Notes under the pieces: model-generated
Seen by the model: the letters and a program-made list of their open reading frames with translations, nothing else
Databases searched by the model: none
Told to the model about the DNA's origin: nothing
Shown here: one piece after another, positions 7,138-11,014 of the stretch
How positions within the stretch are numbered: position 1 is the first letter of the stretch
Layout of the letters: the number at the start of each line of letters is the position of its first letter
Assembly: GCA_900769845.1 (NCBI GenBank)
Contig: CAAGIF010000053.1
Span: 1 to 11,014, forward strand
Direction: 5' to 3'
From: an uncultured Oscillospiraceae bacterium
GTDB taxonomy: Bacteria > Bacillota_A > Clostridia > Oscillospirales > Oscillospiraceae
Length of the DNA stretch: 11,014 nt
Translations under genes and position numbers: made by a program

Positions 7138-8075
7138 ACAAACCAATCAAGTGGGGCATATTTCTGGCAGCCCCGTTGATCGCAGCGGTGGTGGCCATTG
7201 CGCTGCTTTGGCCCACCGGGGAAGAACCCCAGCCGGAGCAGATCCCGATCAGCGCGGATGCTTTCCACACCCTCACTGTCCCTCTGGTGACAGAACCAAA
7301 GGCACTTGAACAGGTCACCTCCCCAGAAACCCTTCCGGAGGCTGATGGCAGAAAACCGGAGCAGTCTGAGCCGGTAAGCCAGACGATTCCTCAGAACACC
7401 ACACCCCCCGCTACCCAGACCCCCGCCGCACCCGCCGCTCCTCCTTCCCCCACACAGCCCGCGCCCACTGTCCCGCCCCCCACCGAGCCTCAGTTTCTTT
7501 CCCTGCCCTATGAGATCCCCGGATCGGATCTGGTGGTCACCCGGTACAATTCCTTCGGCGGCATTTTTCTGGAGGACGGATCTGACCGACCCGTTACAAA
7601 TATTGCGGCGCTGATGGTGGAAAACCGGGGCGCACAGGGCGTAGAGTACGCCGAACTCCTTCTGACTCTCGAATCCGGAACCACGCTGAAATTTGAGATC
7701 ACCACCCTGCCCGCCGGTTCAACCCTCATCGCGCAGGAAACAAAAGCCCAGACCTGGGAGGACAGCCGAATCCTGTCCTGTTCCGCGCAAACCGCCCTTT
7801 TGGAAACATTCCCCATGTCCTCCGACCGGGTGCTGGTAAAAGAGCTTTCCGACGGAGTTCTGTCCGTGACCAATCTGACAAATCAGACCATCCCGGCAGT
7901 TCGGGTGTTCTACAAGTTCTACATGGGAGATGTGAACGGATACATCGGCGGCATCACCTACACCGCCAAGGTAACAGACCTCGCCCCCGGCGCGACCCAG
8001 AATATCGACGCATCCCACTATATCGCAGGCTTCAGCGCCGTAGTCATGGTGCGAACCTATGACAGCCCAGAATGA
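7134..8075 (+). CDS. Membrane-anchored protein with Pro-rich stalk and beta-rich extracytoplasmic domain
   Basis: 313 residues, no family name recognised. ATG 7134 is chosen because AGGAGG (7122-7127) lies 6 nt upstream, it overlaps the radical SAM stop as ATGA, and the product starts with a clean membrane anchor: MNKPIK, then a helix at about 7-26 (GIFLAAPLIAAVVAIALLW). There is no obvious cleavage site, so an uncleaved N-in, C-out anchor is likely. Residues 28-80 are acidic and polar, 81-120 form a Pro/Thr/Ala stalk, and 121-313 form a compact beta-rich region. The latter has two Ig-like halves with similar texture: ALMVENRGAQGVEYAELLL near 159, and LSVTNLTNQTIPAVRVFYKF near 243. A single Cys (C216) is present. 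Position inside the cassette suggests it handles, displays or is bound by the mature peptide or the VWA protein at the surface (inference). Confidence 0.85.
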   Translation: MNKPIKWGIFLAAPLIAAVVAIALLWPTGEEPQPEQIPISADAFHTLTVPLVTEPKALEQVTSPETLPEADGRKPEQSEPVSQTIPQNTTPPATQTPAAPAAPPSPTQPAPTVPPPTEPQFLSLPYEIPGSDLVVTRYNSFGGIFLEDGSDRPVTNIAALMVENRGAQGVEYAELLLTLESGTTLKFEITTLPAGSTLIAQETKAQTWEDSRILSCSAQTALLETFPMSSDRVLVKELSDGVLSVTNLTNQTIPAVRVFYKFYMGDVNGYIGGITYTAKVTDLAPGATQNIDASHYIAGFSAVVMVRTYDSPE

Positions 8076-8086
8076 GAGGTATCCCC

Positions 8087-8368
8087 ATGAAAATTAACGG
8101 TGAATTTATCCTGCGCCAAATCGCCGACGAGACCATTCTGGTTCCTGTGGGCCAAACTGCGCTGAAATTCAACGGGCTGATCACACTGACCCCGGTGAGC
8201 AGGTTCATCTGGTCCTGTCTGGAGCAGAATATGTCCCGGGCGCAGATCCTGGAAGAGATACTGGGCGAATATGATGTTGACCGAAATACCGCTGAAGCTG
8301 ACCTCGACGAGTTTTTGGCAGGTCTTATTCAGTGGGATCTGTTGATCCGGGAGGATGATTCTCCCTAA
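8087..8368 (+). CDS. PqqD-like peptide-binding protein (RiPP recognition element)
   Basis: 93 residues from ATG 8087, which has AGAGG (8075-8079) 7 nt upstream. An in-frame ATG at 8072 overlapping the previous stop would add five residues but lacks an RBS and lies outside the usual family start. The sequence follows the PqqD pattern: FILRQIADETILVPVG, FNGLITLTPVSRFIW, then helices ending in LDEFLAGLIQWDLL. PqqD-type proteins are small winged-helix folds that bind the leader of a peptide substrate and present it to a radical SAM/SPASM enzyme. Here the partners would be the SPASM protein two genes upstream and the 91-aa peptide. Last gene of the operon, just before a strong terminator. Confidence 0.92.
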   Translation: MKINGEFILRQIADETILVPVGQTALKFNGLITLTPVSRFIWSCLEQNMSRAQILEEILGEYDVDRNTAEADLDEFLAGLIQWDLLIREDDSP

Positions 8369-8375
8369 ATCAATA

Positions 8376-8412
8376 AAAATTCCCCGGACGCCAGGCGCGT
8401 CCGGGGAATTTT
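8376..8412. terminator. Bidirectional intrinsic terminator between convergent genes
   Basis: AAAATTCCCCGGACGC (8376-8391) pairs perfectly with GCGTCCGGGGAATTTT (8397-8412) around a 5-nt loop, giving a 16-bp stem with a GC core and A tract / T tract flanks. It lies 7 nt after the PqqD-like stop codon and 13 nt from the end of the convergent GH2 gene, so it can terminate transcription from both sides. Confidence 0.93.
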
Positions 8413-8425
8413 GCGTATTGTAGGA

Positions 8426-10696
8426 TTATTTTGCCTTGGGCTTTCTGATCTTGTTCAGCTGAGCATTCAGCTTCAGCAGTTCTTCCTTGGTGAAGCTGAC
8501 ATTGACCATGCCCAGCATGGAGGTCAGCCGAAGCACCGTAAAGCCTCCCAGCATCTGGGTCATATTGCCGATATTTTTCATATCGAAGCTGAAGCCGCCC
8601 TTCTTCTCGCCCTTTTCTCCGGGCTTCTTGCCGGCATCCATCTTTTTCTTCATGGTGAGCATCATGGAAATAAGCCAAACCTTACCGCCCACGGTAGCCA
8701 TGATATCGCCCATCTTATCATTCAGGCTGAAATAGCCTTCCTTCTCAGTGATGTCGAACCAGTTCAGGATCGCGCCCTTCTCCTTCAGGCGGTAATCTTC
8801 ATTGAAGACCTCCACCTTGCGGATTCCGCTTTCATCCCGGCACTCACCGGCAACGGCAGTCAGAGCAGTTTCCCCAACATTGGGAACATCGAAGTAGAAG
8901 AAATGATCCTCTGCGGTCTTCTTACCCAAACTTTCGCCGTTTGCAAACAGCTCTACCTCAGGCTGGTTGGAGTATACGGTAACCTTGGTCACATCCTCCA
9001 CCCGGTCTACATACCGCTTGCCGCAGATGTGGACGAAGGGTTCATCGCTGAGCCATGCCTTGTAGGCATAGAAGGAATCCTTCTTGTACTTGCGGTCAAA
9101 GGTCACCAAACCCTTGTGGTTCTGGCCGTTCTCGCCGCCCTCTGCCCGGGCATCGGCGCCAAAGTCGAACATGTTCCAAACATGGGTTGCCCAGAGATAC
9201 TTCCGGGTAAACAGCTGCTTGATCAGTTCTTCATGGTAGTATGCCTGGTATTCTTCGGTGTAATCGCCCTGTTTGGGATCACTGGTGTGCCAGTTCAGCG
9301 CCTCACAGCCATACTCGGAGCAGCCGATAGGGGTGTTGGGATACTTGGCATGGAACTTATCGAACCAGGGGCCGTTCATGGTGGTATCGCCGCCATACCA
9401 GCCGAAATAGTGGTTGTAGGAAACGGTATCGGGAATGTGGACATAGGCTTCATCCATGGAGCACATGGATAGCACCGCCATGGTGGTCAGACGGGTCTTA
9501 TCCATATCGTGAACCAGATCATTCAGAATGTGATGGTTTTCCAGCAGATCCGGGTCCTTGGGACTGTTCATGGTGATTTCATTGGAAAGACCCCAAACCA
9601 CGATAGAAGGATGGTTGTAGTTCTGGACGATCAGTTCCTTCATCTGGCTGACGGTGTTCTCCCGGCCGCCGGGCATATGGTTGGAAATGTAGGGGATCTC
9701 TGCCCAGATGATCAGACCCTTCCGGTCACACAGATCGTAGAAATACTGGTCATGCTGATAGTGGGCAAGACGGATAGTAGTAGCGCCTACCTCACAGATC
9801 AGTTCCATATCCTCCTCATGATGCTTCTTCAGCAGAGCATTGCCGATGCCCCAGCGATCCTGGTGCCGGGACACGCCCCGGAGGGGATATTCTTCGCCGT
9901 TGAGAATGAAGCCCCGCTGGGGATCGATCTCAAAGCTGCGGCAGCCAAAGGCGGTTTCCACATTGTCGATGACCGCATCATTCTCCACCAGTTCTGCCTT
10001 CACGCTGTACAGGTAGGGATCCTTCCGGCCATTCCACAGATGGACCTTCTTGATCAGAAAGCTTGCCTTTGCGCCGGCGGTATCATGGGTACCGATCACA
10101 TCGCCCTTGGCATTCAGAACGCTGAAATGAACGGTCTGACCTTCCTTTCTGCCGGTCAGGAACACTTCCACATCCACCTTGGCATCCTCGCCGTTCATCA
10201 CGGGGGTGACCATAATGCCGGGACCACCGTAATAGTCCAGATCGAAGTGAGATTCGTTGACAGCGATCACATTCACATCCCGGTACAGGCCGCCGTAGAA
10301 GGTAAAGTCCGCAACCTGGGGATACACCTTGTCATTGGGAGCATTGTCCACCATAATGGCGAGCATGCCCCGGGGATTTTCCGTGATATCCACTCTCCAG
10401 GTGGAGTAGCCGCCGTCGTGGTGGGCAAGCAGTTTGCCGTCCAGATACAGATCTGCGGAAGAATTGGCGCCCTGTACCTCCAAGTAATACCGGTCAGCTG
10501 CAGGAAGCTCCTCACTGATCTGCTTCAGATAGCAGCAGGTCCCCCGGAAATAGTCATTTCCGCCGTCCTGTCCGTCCACCGCATTCCAGCAATGGGGCAG
10601 ATTCACAGCTTCCGCGCCCTCCGGCACTGCGGCGGGCACATGGGGCATGTCCTTCAGGAAGGACCAGCCCTGGTTAATATTTACGATATTTCTCAT
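8426..10696 (-). CDS. GH2 glycoside hydrolase, beta-galactosidase type, with C-terminal extension
   Basis: 756 residues, no signal peptide, so probably cytoplasmic and acting on imported glycosides. Domain order: N-terminal jelly roll (about 1-145, with FTFYGGLYRDV at 131-141), Ig-like domain (about 165-260), TIM barrel (about 262-545), a further Ig-like domain (about 555-635), then an extra 120 residues. RGVSRHQDR (273-281) opens the barrel. The general acid/base is E373 in GLSNEI and the nucleophile E461 in CSEYG; both retaining-mechanism glutamates are intact. HVWNMFDFG and GQNHKGLVTFDRKYKKDSFY (524-543) are typical of gut Firmicutes enzymes annotated as beta-galactosidase. N526-x-K528 falls where beta-glucuronidases carry their carboxylate-binding N-x-K, so that activity is not excluded. 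ATG 10696 has an AAGGGG-like RBS. GH2 membership is certain; substrate is not. Confidence 0.93.
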   Translation of the reverse strand: MRNIVNINQGWSFLKDMPHVPAAVPEGAEAVNLPHCWNAVDGQDGGNDYFRGTCCYLKQISEELPAADRYYLEVQGANSSADLYLDGKLLAHHDGGYSTWRVDITENPRGMLAIMVDNAPNDKVYPQVADFTFYGGLYRDVNVIAVNESHFDLDYYGGPGIMVTPVMNGEDAKVDVEVFLTGRKEGQTVHFSVLNAKGDVIGTHDTAGAKASFLIKKVHLWNGRKDPYLYSVKAELVENDAVIDNVETAFGCRSFEIDPQRGFILNGEEYPLRGVSRHQDRWGIGNALLKKHHEEDMELICEVGATTIRLAHYQHDQYFYDLCDRKGLIIWAEIPYISNHMPGGRENTVSQMKELIVQNYNHPSIVVWGLSNEITMNSPKDPDLLENHHILNDLVHDMDKTRLTTMAVLSMCSMDEAYVHIPDTVSYNHYFGWYGGDTTMNGPWFDKFHAKYPNTPIGCSEYGCEALNWHTSDPKQGDYTEEYQAYYHEELIKQLFTRKYLWATHVWNMFDFGADARAEGGENGQNHKGLVTFDRKYKKDSFYAYKAWLSDEPFVHICGKRYVDRVEDVTKVTVYSNQPEVELFANGESLGKKTAEDHFFYFDVPNVGETALTAVAGECRDESGIRKVEVFNEDYRLKEKGAILNWFDITEKEGYFSLNDKMGDIMATVGGKVWLISMMLTMKKKMDAGKKPGEKGEKKGGFSFDMKNIGNMTQMLGGFTVLRLTSMLGMVNVSFTKEELLKLNAQLNKIRKPKAK

Positions 10697-10731
10697 AGCG
10701 TATCCCCTTTTTCATTTTATCTCTGTATATT

Positions 10732-10760
10732 ATTTTACTGGATTATTGTCACCCCGTCAA
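10732..10760 (-). promoter_or_regulatory. Sigma-70-type promoter of the GH2 gene
   Basis: Read on the minus strand, TTGACG (10755-10760) and TAAAAT (10732-10737) are separated by exactly 17 bp. The -10 box ends 35 bp upstream of the GH2 start codon. Two near-consensus boxes with ideal spacing make this a good candidate. Confidence 0.7.
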
Positions 10761-10838
10761 GAATCTGTCGCTTCCTTTTTTTAGATTTTATGTCTTCAGA
10801 TTTCTTCCGGGAAAATCCGCCTCCGGTCCACAAAATGC

Positions 10839-10867
10839 TTGTCACAACCCGACGGTTCTGTTATACT
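10839..10867 (+). promoter_or_regulatory. Sigma-70-type promoter of uxaC
   Basis: TTGTCA (10839-10844) and TATACT (10862-10867) are separated by 17 bp, and the -10 box ends 31 bp before the uxaC start codon. The -35 overlaps a short dyad, TTGTCACAA (10839-10847). The hexamer TCACAA recurs 33 bp downstream (10875-10880), on the same helical face. These could be operator half-sites, but that is speculative. Confidence 0.65.
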
Positions 10868-10898
10868 GATACTATCACAAAATAAAGGAGCGAACGGT

Positions 10899-11014
10899 AT
10901 GACACCTTTTCTGAGCAAAGATTTCCTGCTGAGCAATCCCACCGCCAGGAAGCTGTATCATGATCACGCAGCTAAAATGCCCATTTATGACTATCACTGC
11001 CATCAGATCGGAAG
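10899..11014 (+). CDS. uxaC: Glucuronate isomerase, N-terminal fragment at the contig end
   Basis: Glucuronate isomerase interconverts D-glucuronate and D-fructuronate (also galacturonate and tagaturonate), the first step of hexuronate breakdown in the cytoplasm. Only about 35 genuine codons are present of a protein that is normally about 465 residues. [20 protein letters not shown] and then IYDYHCH match the family start closely, including the metal-binding His-x-His in DYHCH. AAGGAG (10885-10890) lies 8 nt upstream of ATG 10899. After DYHCH the family continues with a hydrophobic residue and Pro, but here the frame reads QIGR, coinciding with an adapter-like sequence. The last ten bases are therefore probably not genomic. 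Divergent from the GH2 gene. Confidence 0.88.
   Translation, partial: MTPFLSKDFLLSNPTARKLYHDHAAKMPIYDYHCHQIG
11005..11014. other. Probable residual sequencing adapter at the contig end
   Basis: The final ten bases, AGATCGGAAG, are identical to the first ten of the common Illumina read-through adapter. They begin exactly where the uxaC reading frame departs from the family consensus. Treat them as likely assembly contamination rather than biology. Confidence 0.8.

Noticed and set aside
8411..10885. Two long plus-strand open frames (8411-9472 and 9509-10885) opposite the GH2 gene
   Set aside because: They are antisense readings of a GH2 gene with intact catalytic residues, have no family features, and the second runs through the GH2 and uxaC promoters.
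1..11014. CRISPR arrays, tRNA/rRNA genes, insertion sequences or phage genes
   Set aside because: Reading both strands showed no regularly spaced repeats other than the coding 27-bp units, no tRNA-like folds that I could support, and no transposase or integrase motifs.

Overview
The window looks like an assembly contig from a gut-type, Gram-positive Clostridia (Oscillospiraceae/Ruminococcaceae-like) genome. This placement is inferred from AGGAGG-type ribosome binding sites, moderately GC-rich coding DNA with AT-rich promoters, a secreted von Willebrand factor A (VWA) protein, a GH2 enzyme of the type common in gut Firmicutes, and a uronate isomerase gene. The genus cannot be fixed from sequence alone. 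Both ends cut through genes, and the last ten bases match the start of the common Illumina read-through adapter.

Left (1-1216): the 5' three quarters of an alanine racemase gene (minus strand, TTG start, own promoter), then a divergent intergenic region with a strong sigma-70-type promoter facing right.

Centre (1217-8412): one tightly packed plus-strand operon of six genes. In order: a large secreted VWA protein with a Pro/Thr/Glu repeat stalk; a 91-residue cysteine-containing peptide that looks like a RiPP-type precursor; a hairpin; an HPr-kinase-like P-loop protein; a radical SAM/SPASM enzyme; a membrane-tethered protein with a Pro-rich stalk and a beta-rich outer domain; and a PqqD-like peptide-binding protein. 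A perfect 16-bp stem with A/T tails closes the operon and also serves the convergent gene. The combination precursor + HprK-like + SPASM radical SAM + PqqD is the signature of a peptide-modification cassette. Its tie to a VWA surface protein and a membrane-anchored partner is the most interesting thing here. The working model (inference) is that the 91-aa protein is bound by the PqqD-like protein, modified by the radical SAM enzyme and perhaps phosphorylated, then acts at the cell surface with the VWA and anchored proteins.

Right (8426-11014): a minus-strand GH2 glycoside hydrolase (beta-galactosidase-type, beta-glucuronidase not excluded) with an extra C-terminal segment, and, divergent from it, the start of glucuronate isomerase (uxaC). 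Each has a recognisable promoter in the shared 202-bp intergenic region. Together they suggest a carbohydrate/uronate catabolism locus unrelated to the central operon.
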